Shown here: one piece after another, positions 12,318 through 23,998 of the stretch
Layout: every line of letters starts with the position of its first letter
Position numbering within the stretch: position 1 is the stretch's first letter
Program-made: the position numbers and the translations under genes
Notes under the pieces: model-generated
The model's input: the letters and a program-made list of their open reading frames with translations, nothing else
What the model was told of the DNA's origin: nothing
The model's database searches: none
NCBI GenBank assembly: GCA_028564705.1
Contig: JAPXFQ010001393.1
Coordinates: 682,001 to 746,000, forward strand
DNA from: Apricaphanius iberus
Lineage: Eukaryota; Chordata; Actinopteri; Cyprinodontiformes; Aphaniidae
DNA length: 64,000 bases
Direction: 5' to 3'

Positions 12318-12960
12318 TGGCTTAGGTTATCCTCAGCTATTTTGATGCTGCTATAGGTTTAGACTGTTGGAGGACAGACTGACCACTTTTCTTCTGTCCT
12401 CTACTTTTTCTTCTGACACTCTCCAGATATATTTTTTCTGCTGTTATTGCGATTGTTAACCCAGTTTTCTCTTAGTATTTTCCTCCCCATAGAAGCTCAA
12501 CCCGTTCTGGTACCCTACTCAACTATAATGCCCCCTGCTGGATCGGGAACATCGGTCCAGATGATGCTCAAAGTCACCGAGCATCCTCCATGCTGTCTCT
12601 TCTCTGTCTTCTCAGACCCCCAGACGGTCATGGCAGATGACCGCTTGTAATGAGCCAGGTTCTGGTTCTGGTTCTGCCGGAGGTTTCTTCCTTTTAAAGG
12701 GGAGTTTTTCCTCTCCACCGTCGCTACATGCTTGATTAGTATGAGCGATTGCTGAGGAATTGCTGTGGTTGGAGTCTGCATGATCCAGTCACAACCTCAC
12801 ATTGATAAGTCATCGCAATCTGCTGGGATTTCCTTACATAGAAAACATTGAACTGATTGGAATGTTTGTATAATTGTGTTGAAAAGACTTTTGTTGTAAA
12901 GTGCCTTGAGATTATATTTGTTGTGATTAGGCGCTATATAGATAAAAGTGAATTGAATTA

Positions 12961-13104
12961 TATCTATCAAAATTAACTATCAAATAGTAATTTATAAATT
13001 AATTATGAATGATTTACCAGAGACCTTTTTATCTGAAGGTTAAGCCCTTTTCCGATCATTCAAACACACACTCAAAATAAAAAAAAGAAACAAAGGTTTG
13101 ATAC
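12961..13104. other. Short AT-rich spacer
   Basis: No recognisable content between the L2-A tail and the LTR-derived block at 13105. Confidence 0.4.
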
Positions 13105-13149
13105 TGTCATGATTGGTTTTTAGTTGACTGTTAAGGTTACACAGGAAAC
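13105..13149 (-). repeat. 45-bp block matching the 3' end of the sushi-type Gypsy LTR
   Basis: On the minus strand this runs from GTTTCCTGTGTAACCTTAA to AACCAATCATGACA. It is nearly identical (about two differences) to 23993-24037, the 3' end of the Gypsy LTR. Similarity stops abruptly at both sides. It is a terminal LTR fragment, or part of a related LTR with a diverged body. Confidence 0.6.
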
Positions 13150-16100
13150 TATATTCTGAAATAAATCAAACTTAAAGTGGGAAGAACCCTGTGAAACAGA
13201 AAAAAAATAGTTAGAAGTAACATTTTTGTTCTTTTAAAAGTTCATATCTTCTCTTCCGCACCGCTGGCATTCCGTCCAAGGCTGCTGGGAGCTGCATTCA
13301 GTAAATGTCTATAAAGGAACTGTCTTTTCCAAATGAAATCATAATCAGATGATTACAATAATAATCCCTCTTTAATGGTAAATTACTCCCGTAATTGACC
13401 ATTTCCCAAACACAGCCAATTCATTCAGGTGCAGGAAGATGCGATCTGATGCCATTAAGAAAACCTGGTATGGAATCAAATGATTAATTTAACATTTACG
13501 CATTGTTTCTGAATTCTTCCTTACAGCTTAAAAAACCCATAACATGTGTCATATAGCCAGAAATATATCCCATAAAGTACGCAAAAACTAACCTAGTTAG
13601 CCTGAGTTTTTCCCACTTTAGCTGTCAGACCCTGTAAATTTTCCAAGTATAAATTAACAAAACTAAACCTATAAATTTAAAGTATCCAATTATCTTCAAA
13701 TTCACCAAACCTGGGCACGGGAACAGAACCATGTTTTCCCATCCAGCACCCGACAGGCCTGCTCCTACTGGGGCAGCAGCTTTGTGCTTCTCCCCATTTC
13801 CTCAGGTGCTTGCTGTGGATAAAGCCAAGAAGTTTGTTAATCTCAGCAAATTGTCTCCTGCATTATTGTCGAAAGGCAGTTATGACAAGACATTCCACAG
13901 ATAAGTAGACCAGACATTCCATCCAGTCTCAACACAAAGCACCGAGCTTCCTTGCAGCCATTGGAGTGCGTCAACAGTGGACAAACAGCCATACATGTCC
14001 CATGCCCTAATTTGGCAAATCAATATAATCTTATTTAGTTTTACCAAACATGTCCAAACAAGTAGATATATGGTCTGATCACAAATACAATCAAAAGTAT
14101 AGAAAAACGCAGGTTAACCTCTATCAGTCAGTCTTACCCACTCTGCAAATTCTTTCATCACCCCCATAACTTCCTTCCTGGGCAATACATTTCAGTCTCA
14201 ACAGTCTCCCAACTCCTTGAGGTGAGTAAAATATCTGAAAATGAATCAGTAAGATCAGTAGGCTCTATGTTGATGTCCTACAAAATGGTGTCTGAGAGCA
14301 AACATAACAATTCATAACATAATGTCTATTCCTCAGATATAAACTGCATCGATACCATTCACTAATTCTTTTCTTCAAAGTTTAGTGGTCTGTTCACAAA
14401 GTAAATAGATAAATAAAATAAAATTAAAAAACAAAAAGGCTGGATTTTTCTGTTAGATATTGCTAAAGCACCACTAAAACATTGCAATAACAAAAATAAA
14501 GGCAATAACCATCTGCAAAGGTTCTATCCCCTTTTTTCTGTCCCTCTTGTAAACAGTCTCTATGGAAAAGTGGCTCTCCTGGTTTCGCTTCACTGAGGTT
14601 GAGACGAATAGCTCATATTGAACTAAACCCCTTTGAAATTCAGACTTCACACCACTTTTCCCAGACTCTGTCCCTTTAATCAATTAATAATTTCTGCTAA
14701 TATAAGTATGCTACTTACAGTGAGATAAAGATGTCCAACTAGGTTCCCCTCCAATTATAACTGTTGTTGGTGTTGTCAAGGTTACCTGTGAAGCTCCTCC
14801 CATCTGAGCAATTACCAATAACGATCCAGTCTCCAACTCCCCATCACTTAAGTGTACTGGATCTCTATCAAGCTGGCTCAGACAAAAAAAATATCAAAAT
14901 AAAAAAACATCAAATGTTTAAAACAAAATCAGAGAATAGTACTGACTGATAAACACAACATAGTTTACAAAAATAGTCTTCAGTTTGCTATACTTCAAAT
15001 TCTATCCATATTTCTAAAGAAAAATCCAAGATTTAAATCACTGACAAAACAGCTTCCCTATACATATTTCTGTGGGACTTTAAGACCGTAGTGCAAAACA
15101 TGCACGTCTCATTCCCTGATCAAATTGATGTGAAAGTAACCAGGTGGTTGCTTATTGTTAGAAATTGCCAAACCTAAAGTACTTGTTTATTAACACAATC
15201 CAATCTAAATTCAAAGTAACTTTTGCTTATATGATTCCTCTTTAAACAAACACAAAAAGCCAACTGGGCAAGATATTCTGGTTGTAAATAACGAAACAGT
15301 TCATACTTCAAGAACATTTGTCAGATTCTGTGAAGTGAATCAAACATAGTCAAACTGATTTTTGCAACTAAAACTCCTCTTAAATTTTTGTAGGATACAT
15401 AGTAGTCTAATTCCCCTTAGCAGTAGCACAAAAAAAAAAAATTCAATTAAGGAAGTTCAAAAGATAAGATTTCTCTAAACAAAAACTAGTAGCATTAAAA
15501 TAAAAAACAAAAACCAGCATTTTTACAGTATCCCAATTATCCTCTCAGGCTTCTTTTTGTTGCTCCAATGATAAACACCAAATTGAATTGAAGCTTCTAG
15601 AAATGTCAAATAAATTACCACTGAATCATGTTTTCTTTAATCCAGCTTCTCAAATTAACATTTTCCAAAGTTCTCATTAATAAGCAGACCGCAATTCAGA
15701 AATCTGGGTCAGAATCCAAATCGATACAAATATATAAATTTTGAGAGAGAAAGAGAAAAAAAATAAAAATAAGAAAAAAATAAAGAAAATAAAATCAAAA
15801 AAATCTAAATAAATTGTCAGTTACAGAGTCCCCACTAATCAAATGGTATATTATGCCATTATTCTATGATCAGAACTGTTCTAAAATGTTTTAGGACATG
15901 TAAATTTACTCTCAGCATCAAGTAGACTAGCTAACAATTAATGAATAACATCTGAAAGATTAATCTTAAACTTTAAAACTAAAACCAATTCTTATTTGTC
16001 AAAACAAAATGTGCATTCAAATATATGGTAAAAAATTATTTCAATGTAGCTCCAATCACATTTTGCTTCTACACGATCAGAATAAATGAATTAGAATTTA

Positions 16101-16257
16101 CTTCTTACTTCTAAATTAAACCATCATTTCGATCACCGCTGATATTCATTACTTGTTCTTCAACAAATCTACCAAAGAATTTAGTTGTTACTTTCAATCC
16201 TTAGACCAATTCCAAATTTATCCCCAGCCTGTTTAAAAACAAACTGATTCCTTAAAG

Positions 16258-16587
16258 ATGACTCTGTGTTTTAATGTTTTCTTTTTTTTTTTCAAACTCA
16301 AACATTCAAATCCCACTAGTTTAGAAAATATCACTATGATAAGTATTGTTTTGCATGGTAAAAACATTCAATTTGTAACGGAATTGAAATATGCTGGGTT
16401 ACTCCTTGAACCCCAGTTGAAATTTGATAAATCCAATAAGCATTTAGTGTCCACAAAATCCTTAAGAATGTTCAATTGTGTAAATAATTTAACACCAGTC
16501 TCCTTTAGGTCATTCATTCAGAGACTAAGCTATATTTCTAAAGTCTATAGAGCCATCAGAAATAAGCCAAACATAATTTTAGCATAA
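16258..16587 (+). pseudogene. Possible non-LTR RT C-terminal fragment
   Basis: A 109-codon frame contains GKNIQFVTELKYAGLLLEPQ and LKFDKSNKHLV. This resembles the segment after RT motif C in fish LINEs, where a '...KYLGL.LD..L.F..H...' strand-turn is typical. The N-terminal 20 residues are low-complexity (poly-Phe) and probably not part of it. No catalytic motif is included, so the assignment is tentative. Confidence 0.4.
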
Positions 16588-17628
16588 ATGATACTTATTT
16601 AAATCACAGAAAGAATTCATAAACTGTTCGTGGTCTCAGATAAGAATATATGCAGTTCTGAGAAGTTTTACTCTCTGTACCATTCAACACGGTGCTTATT
16701 AAAATAATTTAAACCAGTTTGTTGCTTTCCAATTAACACCGTTTGCTTTTCGTTCTATTCTTATAATTACTGCTTATAGCTTTATCTTTATTTAGGCCAA
16801 CTTAATCAAATCCTGCTTAGATCAATCAAAAAGCAACAAATCCACCTAATTAAAGATTCAAAAAATGCAACTTTTATTTTGACTATAAACTCCCCTCTTT
16901 TTAATTTTAAAGATGAAATCAAAAATTAAAACTTCACCAAGTCAGAATCGACTCATGAGTAACTGTTCTTAGTCATTTGCGTTTAATTGTAACATGCATC
17001 ATTATCCCAATAAATGTACATGCTCTCCTCATGTGATAAATTGAGCCTTCTCTGGCAAAACCAGTTAACTAAATTCAGCATGTACTTCTTAATCTTTAAT
17101 CTCCGTATCGTAACAGTTCAGTTAAATGTGAAACACCTTAAATTGCCCTTCGTAGAAAATGTGCTAAAACATTGCCGAAGGGAGTCCAAATGAGTAGCAA
17201 ACAAAATTTATCTGAGGCCGTTTTCTAACAAACGTCCAGTCATGTCATAAAATATTACATCCTAATTAACCAGAAAAATTTAACAAAATCCAAATTCGTT
17301 TAAGTCTTAACAAGGCAATCATCTGCAGGAGTCTGTAATCACTTTCTATCCAAAATCAACTTCTAGCTTACAACACACAGAACATGCACATTGACACACA
17401 AAAGCAACAACGCTAGCATAGCACAGCAGCCTACAGCAACGTGCTACTGTTAGCTCTCTTTGTGCAACATACCTAAAACAGTACAAAACGTACGGCGAAA
17501 ACACTCAAGAAAATCGCAACACACACTTTAGAAAATTACATACCGCATCCCAGGTCTTAATCTGCACAATTTATACCACTTTACCAAACTTTAATTCGGC
17601 ACGAACAAAACAATCTCCCACGGACGTA

Positions 17629-17675
17629 AAACATGTGTACGTCCGTGTTCTTCCAACACGGACGTACACATGTTT
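17629..17675. repeat. Perfect 21-bp inverted repeat with 5-nt loop
   Basis: Arms at 17629-17649 and 17655-17675 are exactly complementary (AAACATGTGTACGTCC... paired with ...GGACGTACACATGTTT), with loop CTTCC. A further related CGGACGT lies just upstream (17621-17627). No run of T follows, so it is not a simple pol III terminator. Its function is unknown. Confidence 0.9.
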
Positions 17676-18828
17676 CCAAACAGCCGTCCCGCACAGAAAA
17701 CACCGAATCTACAACGTCCGTTACAGCCCAAAACCATTAACAAAAAACACAACATTATAAGCGGTGACTTTTAGACCTTATTAATTATTTTATCGCGGAG
17801 GTTTACACCAATCTGTTACAATTTTCGTAGTCTGCTTTGAGAAATTTCCCGGCGCCGGCCTCCAGAAAACCACTCAAAAGACTCGAACAGATGGCAGAAA
17901 ACCGCCTATTACCACTAATTTATTTATCAAAACATATAGTCAAAGCTGTTGTATGTTAGCCGTGCTATTAAGCAGAAAACCACGCAGAATTAGCTCCGCC
18001 ATCTCACCACCTAGCTTGGGCGTCTGCTCTGATGGCCTGTTGTAAATGTTCACAGCTAATTCTTATAGATTTTTTAATTTCAGTTATATATTTATTCATC
18101 TATTTTAATGATTTTATTATACCCGAGTTCATTATTTATACTATAACATTTTAACACAAACGCAACATCTCCAGCACGTCTTGCAAAGCGCCTGCGTAAA
18201 AAACCATCTCACACACACACATACAGACACAGACACAGTACTTGTACAATATTTATCAAACACTAACCTCAATCGGACCACACCAAAAGCCGGACCATTA
18301 AACCCGCAATCCAATTCACGTGGCTCAATCGTGCGTTTAAAGAGACGCCGGCCGTTCAAGGTAATCCGTACAGATTAACAGAGGGCATCACAGGCCCTGC
18401 CGTCAACTTTTTTCGTTTGCCAGCCTTGAAGAATCTCCGACAGCGTCCTGTCGAAGTCGAGAGGCCAATTCTCAAGCCCCGATCCGCACTTTGGCTCCGA
18501 TTTTGAGTCGTTGAAGGGACCGCTCCATCCAGTCCATCTGCTCCACTGTCCCCCTGTATTCTCCGGAGAAAAACCAGCCCCCCTGGGCGCGCAGAGTAAC
18601 AAACTCCATCTCCCAGCAGGCACCGGTGTTTCTCTGCGGAGCGCAAGGAAGGTCGCAATCATGTGCAGAACAGAGAGACAGACAAAGGAGCAGCTTCAAC
18701 TACGGGCCCGCAACAGTTAATCTGCTCAAAACAAAAAAACATATTTAACTTGCATGACAACATTTACCCAATGATAGATTAACCAATCAACAGAATTAAA
18801 AACTACGCAACTCTGTGCAAATTGTCAA

Positions 18829-18842
18829 TAGAGCAAATACAT
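18829..18842. repeat. TSD (14 bp) of the Rex3-like element, left copy
   Basis: TAGAGCAAATACAT occurs here and again at 22086-22099, exactly bordering the LINE. Confidence 0.9.
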
Positions 18843-21800
18843 CCATCCATCCATCCATCTTCCTCCGCTTATCCGGGGTCGGGTCGCGGGGGCAGTAGCC
18901 TAAGCAAGGAGACCCAGACTTGCCTCTCCCCGGCCACTTGGGCCAGCTCCTCGGGAGGAATCCCGAGGCGTTCCCAGGCCAGCTGGGAGACATAATCTCT
19001 CCAACGGGTCCTGGGTCTTCCCCTGGGTCTCCTCCCGGTGGGACATGCCCGGAACACCTCACCAGGGAGGCGTCCAGGAGGCATCCTGACTAGATGCCCG
19101 AGCCACCTCAACTGGCTCCTCTCGATGTGGAGGAGCAGCGGCTCTACTCTGAGCTCCCTCCGGATGACCGAGCTTCTCACCCTATCTCTAAGGGAGAGCC
19201 CAGCCACCCTACGGAGGAAACTCATTTCAGCCGCCTGTATCCGTGATCTCGTTCTTTCGGTCACCACCCAGCGTTCGTGACCATAGATGAGGGTAGGAAC
19301 GTAGATCGACCGGTAAATCGAGAGCTTCGCCTTTCGACTCAGCTCTCTCTTCACCACGACAGACCGGTACAGCGCCCGCATGACTGCAGACGCCCTACCA
19401 ATCCGTCCATCGATCTCCCGCTCCATTTTTCCCTCATTCGTGAACAAGACCCCCAGATACCTAAACTCCTCCACTTGAGGAAGGACCTCATCCCCAACCC
19501 GAAGAGAGCACCCTACCCTTTTCCGACTCAAGACCATGGTCTCGGATTTGGAGGTGCTGATCCTCATCCCAGCCGCTTCACACTCGGCTGCGAACCGCTC
19601 CAACGAGAGCTGTAGATCACGTTCAGACGAAGCCAACAAGACCACATCATCTGCGAAAAGCAGAGACCCGATCCTGAGGTCACCAAAACGGATCCCCTCA
19701 ACACCTTGGCTGCACCTAGAAATCCTGTCCATAAACGTTATGAACAGGATCGGTGATAAAGGGCAACCTTGGCGGAGTCCAACTCTCACTGGAAACGAGT
19801 CCGACTTACTGCCGGCAATGCGAACCAGACTCTGACACCGGTCATATAGGGACCTAACAGCCCGTATCAGAGGGCCTGGTACCCCATACTCCCGGAGTAC
19901 CCCCCACAGGACACCCCGAGGGACACGGTCGAACGCCTTCTCCAAGTCCACAAAGCACATGTAGACTGGTTGGGCGAACTCCCACGCACCCTCCAGGACC
20001 CTGCCGAGGGTGTAGAGCTGGTCCAGTGTTCCACGGCCAGGACGAAAACCGCATTGTTCCTCCTGGATCCGAGGTTCGACTATCCGTCGTACCCTCCTCT
20101 CCAGAACCCCTGAATAGACCTTACCAGGGAGGCTCAGAAGTGTGATCCCCCTGTAGTTGGAACACACTCTGTGGTCCCCCTTTTTAAAGAGGGGGACCAC
20201 CACCCCGGTCTGCCAATCCAAGGGAACTGCCCCCGATGTCCACGCAATATTGCAGAGCCGCGTCAACCAACACAGCCCTACAACATCCAGAGCCTTGAGG
20301 AACTCCGGCCGAATCTCATCCACCCCCGGAGCCTTACCACCGAGGAGCTTTTTAACAACCTCGGCGACTTCAGCCCCAGAGATTGGAGAGTCCGTCCCAG
20401 AGTCCCCAGACTCTGCTTCCAAACAGGAAGGCGTGTCGGTGGGATTGAGGAGGTCTTCGAAGTATTCCATCCACCGACCCAAAACGTCCCGCGTTGAGGT
20501 CAGCAGCACACCGCCCCCACTGTAAACAGTGTTGGCGGCAGACCGCTTCCCCCCCCTGAGACGCCGGATGGTGGACCAGAATCGCTTCGAAGCCATACGG
20601 AAGTCGTTCTCCATGGTCTCTCCAAACTCCTCCCACGCCCGAGTTTTTGCCTCAGCGACCATCCGAGCCGCACTCCGCTTGGCCTGCCGGTACCTATCAG
20701 CTGCTTCCGGAGTCCCACAGGCCAAGAAGGCCCGATAGGACTCCTTCTTCAGCTTGACAGCATCCCTCACCGCCGGTGTCCACCAGCGGGTTCGAGGGTT
20801 GCCGCCACGACAGGCACCAACTACCTTGCGGCCACAACTACGGTCAGCCGCTTCGACAATGGAGGCACGGAACATGGCCCATTCGGACTCAATGTCCCCC
20901 GCCTCCCCCGGGACGTGTTTGAAGTCCTGTCGGAGGTGAGAGTTGAAACCCCTTCTGACAGGAGACTCCGCCAGACGTTCCCAGCAGACCCTCACAACAC
21001 GTTTGGGCCTACCAGGTCTGTCCGGCGTCTTCCCCCACCACCGGAGCCAACTCACCACCAGGTAGTGGTCGGTGGATAGCTCCGCCCCTCTCTTCACCCG
21101 AGTGTCCAAAACATGCGGCCGCAGGTCAGATGAAACGACAACCAGGTCGATCATCGAGCCGCGGCCTAGGGTGTCCTGGTGCCAAGTGCACACATGAACA
21201 CCCTTATGCTTGAACATGGTGTTCGTTATGGACAATCCATGACGAGCACAGAAGTCCAACAACAAAACACCGCTCGGGTTCAGATCGGGGGGGCCATACC
21301 GCCCAACCACGCCTCTCCAGGTCTCACTGTCATTGCCAACGTGAGCGTTGAAGTCTCCCAGGAGAATGAGGGAGTCTCCAGAAGGAGCACTCTCCAGCAC
21401 CCCCTCCAAGGACTCCAAGAAGGGTGGGTAGTCTGATCTACTGTTCGGTGCATAAGCACAAACAATAGTCAGCACCCGTCCCCCCACCCGTAGGCGGAGG
21501 GAGGCTACCCTCTCACTCACCGGGGTAAACCCCAACGTACAGGCGCCGAGATGGGGGGCAACAAGTATGCCCACCCCAGCTCGGCGCCTCTCACCGGGAG
21601 CAACTCCAGAGTGGAAGAGAGTCCAACCCCTCTCGAGGAGACGGGTTCCAGAGCCAGAGCCATGCGTCGAGGCAAGGCCGACGATGTCCAGTCGGAACCT
21701 CTCAGCCTCGCACACCAGCTCCGGCTCCTTCCCCACCAGAGAGGTGACGTTCCACGTCCCAAGAGCCAGCTTCTGCAGCCGAGGATCGGACCGCCAAGGT

Positions 21801-22085
21801 CCCCGCCTTCGGCCACCGCCCGTCTTGCACGGCACCCGACCCCTATGGCCCCTCCCACAGGTGGTGAGCTCATGGGAAGGGGGGCCCATGTTTCCTCTTC
21901 GGGCTAAGCCCGGCCGGGCCCCATGGAAAAAGGCCCGGCCACCAGGCGCTCGCCAACGTGCCCCACCTCCAGGCCTGGCTCCAGAGTGGGGCCCCGGTGA
22001 CCCGCGTCCGGGCGAGGGAACACTAGATCCATTTATTTGATTCATCATAGGGGTCGTCGGGCTGCGCTTTGTCTGATCCCTCACC
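18843..22085 (-). mobile_element. Rex3-like (RTE clade) LINE, young copy
   Basis: A 3.24-kb insertion on the minus strand with a perfect 14-bp TSD. Its 3' end is ATAAGCGGAGGAAGATGGATGG followed by GATG repeats (18843-18860), the tail known for the fish Rex3 family. It is 5' truncated: the inverted copy at 3.1-3.5 kb shows about 100 bp more leader. It lies about 50 bp downstream of the primer-binding site of an LTR element, so it inserted into that element. The intact frame and exact TSD point to a recent insertion. Confidence 0.9.
18869..22084 (-). CDS. Rex3-like endonuclease-reverse transcriptase, open over 1071 codons
   Basis: This is a LINE polyprotein that nicks target DNA and reverse-transcribes its RNA there. 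Domains in order: an Arg/Gly/Pro-rich N-terminus (residues 1-105); an APE-type endonuclease (about 106-345) with LALGTWN, GDFNAH (243-248) and STDHYLV (337-343); a linker; RT (about 620-900) with motif [12 protein letters not shown] (711-721), motif [10 protein letters not shown] (771-779) and motif C FADD (810-813); and a C-terminal domain with [17 protein letters not shown]. No stop or frameshift interrupts it. The frame starts at a GTG at the truncation point, so the native N-terminus is uncertain; the first in-frame ATGs are at residues 13-14. It lacks its own full 5' UTR, so activity in cis is doubtful, although the enzyme looks intact. Confidence 0.9.
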   Translation of the reverse strand: MRDQTKRSPTTPMMNQINGSSVPSPGRGSPGPHSGARPGGGARWRAPGGRAFFHGARPGLARRGNMGPPSHELTTCGRGHRGRVPCKTGGGRRRGPWRSDPRLQKLALGTWNVTSLVGKEPELVCEAERFRLDIVGLASTHGSGSGTRLLERGWTLFHSGVAPGERRRAGVGILVAPHLGACTLGFTPVSERVASLRLRVGGRVLTIVCAYAPNSRSDYPPFLESLEGVLESAPSGDSLILLGDFNAHVGNDSETWRGVVGRYGPPDLNPSGVLLLDFCARHGLSITNTMFKHKGVHVCTWHQDTLGRGSMIDLVVVSSDLRPHVLDTRVKRGAELSTDHYLVVSWLRWWGKTPDRPGRPKRVVRVCWERLAESPVRRGFNSHLRQDFKHVPGEAGDIESEWAMFRASIVEAADRSCGRKVVGACRGGNPRTRWWTPAVRDAVKLKKESYRAFLACGTPEAADRYRQAKRSAARMVAEAKTRAWEEFGETMENDFRMASKRFWSTIRRLRGGKRSAANTVYSGGGVLLTSTRDVLGRWMEYFEDLLNPTDTPSCLEAESGDSGTDSPISGAEVAEVVKKLLGGKAPGVDEIRPEFLKALDVVGLCWLTRLCNIAWTSGAVPLDWQTGVVVPLFKKGDHRVCSNYRGITLLSLPGKVYSGVLERRVRRIVEPRIQEEQCGFRPGRGTLDQLYTLGRVLEGAWEFAQPVYMCFVDLEKAFDRVPRGVLWGVLREYGVPGPLIRAVRSLYDRCQSLVRIAGSKSDSFPVRVGLRQGCPLSPILFITFMDRISRCSQGVEGIRFGDLRIGSLLFADDVVLLASSERDLQLSLERFAAECEAAGMRISTSKSETMVLSRKRVGCSLRVGDEVLPQVEEFRYLGVLFTNEGKMEREIDGRIGRASAVMRALYRSVVVKRELSRKAKLSIYRSIYVPTLIYGHERWVVTERTRSRIQAAEMSFLRRVAGLSLRDRVRSSVIRRELRVEPLLLHIERSQLRWLGHLVRMPPGRLPGEVFRACPTGRRPRGRPRTRWRDYVSQLAWERLGIPPEELAQVAGERQVWVSLLRLLPPRPDPG

Positions 22086-22099
22086 TAGAGCAAATACAT
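22086..22099. repeat. TSD of the Rex3-like element, right copy
   Basis: TAGAGCAAATACAT, identical to 18829-18842. Confidence 0.9.
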
Positions 22100-22149
22100 G
22101 TCCGTCTAATTAATTTAAAAAATAACTGGATCTTGGTCCAAACTCTGCA

Positions 22150-22168
22150 CACGTTCGAGGTCACCATT
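22150..22168 (-). promoter_or_regulatory. Primer-binding-site-like sequence after LTR-B
   Basis: Directly after the CA-3' end of LTR-B, the minus strand reads AA-TGGTGACCTCGAACGTG. A TGG start two bases after an LTR is the standard layout of a tRNA primer site. The tRNA was not identified. Confidence 0.55.
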
Positions 22169-22672
22169 TGTAGAATTAAATTTTATCAAAAAAGATAATT
22201 CAGTGCATGTTCAAACAGAGACAAGGAGCCAATTCCCAGTTCTCATTTTTATTTTAAACAGATTAACAGATATGCGGTTTTACAGAGAAACATGCCCATT
22301 TTCTCTGGGCCAGATTTAAAGACATCTGACAACGAATGGTTTTCATGGTATAACTTTTATAGACACCAAAACTTCTCCCTCAGAATCTGGGCGTATCTTC
22401 TCCATCGGAATCTGCTCCAATCAGAACGTTTTTAAAAAGTGTCTTGACAATGACTGGTTGTCAAGAATTATGCAGTCATAAGATGGACGTGTCCTCCTCC
22501 TGGGTCCAAAGTTCATTCTGAGTTTTATGGTTTTATGGTTCCGGGTCCTCCCAAGCAAAACTCCTAGTTTCATGGCCTGCAATAAATCCTAATCTACAGA
22601 CATCCTGGTTGTACAGCCTGCAATAAAACTCTTTGACTCAGAGGTCCTCAAAGGTCACACATACTCCCAACA
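22169..22672 (-). mobile_element. LTR-B: 5' LTR of a second LTR retroelement inside the Gypsy protease gene
   Basis: A 504-bp minus-strand segment starting TGTTGGGAGTATGTG and ending TTTAATTCTACA (TG...CA). It has a TATA-type TATAAAAG (near 22355-22362), a polyadenylation hexamer within TTAAAATAAAAATGAG (near 22241-22256), and a primer site right behind it. The order U3-R-U5-PBS fits a 5' LTR. It interrupts the Gypsy protease frame, which ends after GVCVTFEDL read-through. The interior of this element beyond about 22.1 kb is not recognisable, and no 3' LTR was found. Whether it is an endogenous retrovirus or another LTR type cannot be decided. Confidence 0.6.
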
Positions 22673-23998
22673 TTATCCAAGGCCTTTGCTGCTCCTCTAA
22701 AGGTGCCCAATTAAAATACTGGTAAACAATGTGTCTTTTACCTCTGAATGTTATAAAACAGACCTCTACCTCTGAATGCCTACCAAAGATATTTAAAACA
22801 TATGTAGCCCCAAAAAAGTAAAGTACAACACCATCTAATGCTGAGACATGAAAGGTTTTATGAAGTGGTTCTACAGGAACCGAAAGTTGCTGAACCAATC
22901 GGGGACTGATAAAATTTTGTTCTGAACCTGAATCGATCAAAGCATAAATGGAGTCACGGCGATCACCTACCACAAGAGTAGGTGGGAACAGTAATCTGGG
23001 AGGTTGGGATGAGGAGCCCGTCAGAACTCGCAGTCCCCTTTTGGGCGAACTGGGCAGACAGCGATCAAATGTCCCTTAGTACCGCAGTATAGACAGGCCC
23101 GGTCCTCCATACATCTTTGACGCTGGGCCGGAGTGAGCCGAGTCTTCCCGATCTTTTCGGGCTCCGAGTCGTCGTTGGAGAAGTTACCCTCTGAGCAGGA
23201 ATCTGGAACCGGGCAGGATTTTGGACAGCTGGAAAAGGTGAATATTGTGCTCTGATTGTTGATCAGTCCCTGATGCGTGAATCGATCTTAATAGCCAATT
23301 TAATGAGATCGTCCAAGGAATGACGTTCGTCGCCAGTTGGTCTTTTATATTTTCATTTAAGGACTGGAAGAATGCAGACTTTAATGACTGTCTATTCCAG
23401 CCGGAGACTGCTGCCAGAATGCGGAAGTCAATCGAGAGCTCAGCCACGGACCTATCATCCTGTTTGAGACTCCACAGGTGTTTAGCTGTTTCTTCCTTGC
23501 CAATTAAGACGCAAAAGGTTAATTCAAATTGTGTGATGAACTCACAGTAAATTAGGGTGGCTAGATCTGACTGGCTGAAATGGGCATTTGCCCATTTAAG
23601 GGCTCGATCACGAAATAACGCAATGCAGTAGTATATTCTGTTTGAATCGGAAGAGAACTGGGTTGGAGATCTCTCAAAGGCCAAGGCACATTGCATAAGG
23701 AAACCCTTACTTTTACTGATTTTTCCAGAAAATGGTTCTGGTGGAGGGGAAACAACCTTCTTGAAGGAATGAGATGGTACTGCCTGAGTAGGTACTCCTG
23801 GGTTATTGGAAGATGTGGTTCGGGATCTGGCGGAATGGAGTTCGTCTAACATTTGAGTAATCTGATTAAATCCTTGCTGATAACCTTGCTGCTGTTGGAC
23901 CAGACTCAGAGGTAGAGTCTACCTAACATGGCTCCCTGTTCAGAGAGCGCTGAGCGTAGCCGTGTAACAGAGTCAGGTTGGTCAGATGATTCTATCAT
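22673..23998 (-). pseudogene. Sushi-type Ty3/Gypsy gag-protease remnant
   Basis: The minus strand starts with an ATG that overlaps the LTR end (23998-23996; MIESSDQPDS...). It is soon broken by a stop, then continues in the 222-codon frame 23184-23852 with PPPEPFSGKISKSKGFLMQC and RDRALKWANAHF, which resemble capsid regions of sushi-type Gag. Near 23090-23050 a zinc knuckle reads CLYCGTKGHLIAVCP (C-x2-C-x4-H-x4-C). A retropepsin follows with YALIDSGSEQNFI (about 22940), where D-S-G is the catalytic triad. The reading ends where LTR-B is inserted, and no RT or integrase follows. Stops and frameshifts make it dead. It is related to, but distinct from, the copy at 52.8-55.9 kb. Confidence 0.85.

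Larger units (their letters stand above)
8320..12960 (+). mobile_element. L2-clade LINE, family A, copy 1 (near full length)
   Basis: Contains, in order, a 5' leader, ORF1 remnant (8680-9491), ORF2 remnant (about 9640-12317), and a 3' UTR ending in a conserved tail: TGTAAAGTGCCTTGAG, GGCGCTATATAGAT and AAGTGAATTGAATT. The short tandem pentamer end is typical of CR1/L2 elements, which lack poly(A). The 5' boundary is approximate. Copies of the same family occur at 24.2-25.8, 29.1-31.0, 39.3, 53.1-54.1 and 60.1-62.2 kb. No clear TSD was identified. Confidence 0.85.
13150..18828. other. AT-rich gene-poor region
   Basis: About 5.7 kb with no continuous coding frame of recognisable function. It holds an A-rich low-complexity stretch (about 15740-15826), an RT fragment (16258-16587), a strong hairpin (17629-17675), a short CA/GA tract (about 18210-18238) and a more GC- and CpG-rich part (about 17850-18720). 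It lies on the 3' side of the LTR and primer site at 22.15-22.67 kb. It could therefore include decayed interior of that LTR element, but no gag or pol motif supports this. Confidence 0.4.

Noticed and set aside
19038..22040. Many plus-strand and alternate minus-strand open frames overlapping the Rex3-like gene
   Set aside because: They are shadows of the 1071-codon frame in a GC-rich sequence; none has domain motifs.
22673..23998. Domesticated Gag gene (Mart/Peg10-like)
   Set aside because: Knuckle and protease resemble sushi-type Gag-Pro, but the frame is broken by stops and by an LTR insertion, and an LTR lies upstream; this is a dead retrotransposon, not a domesticated gene.
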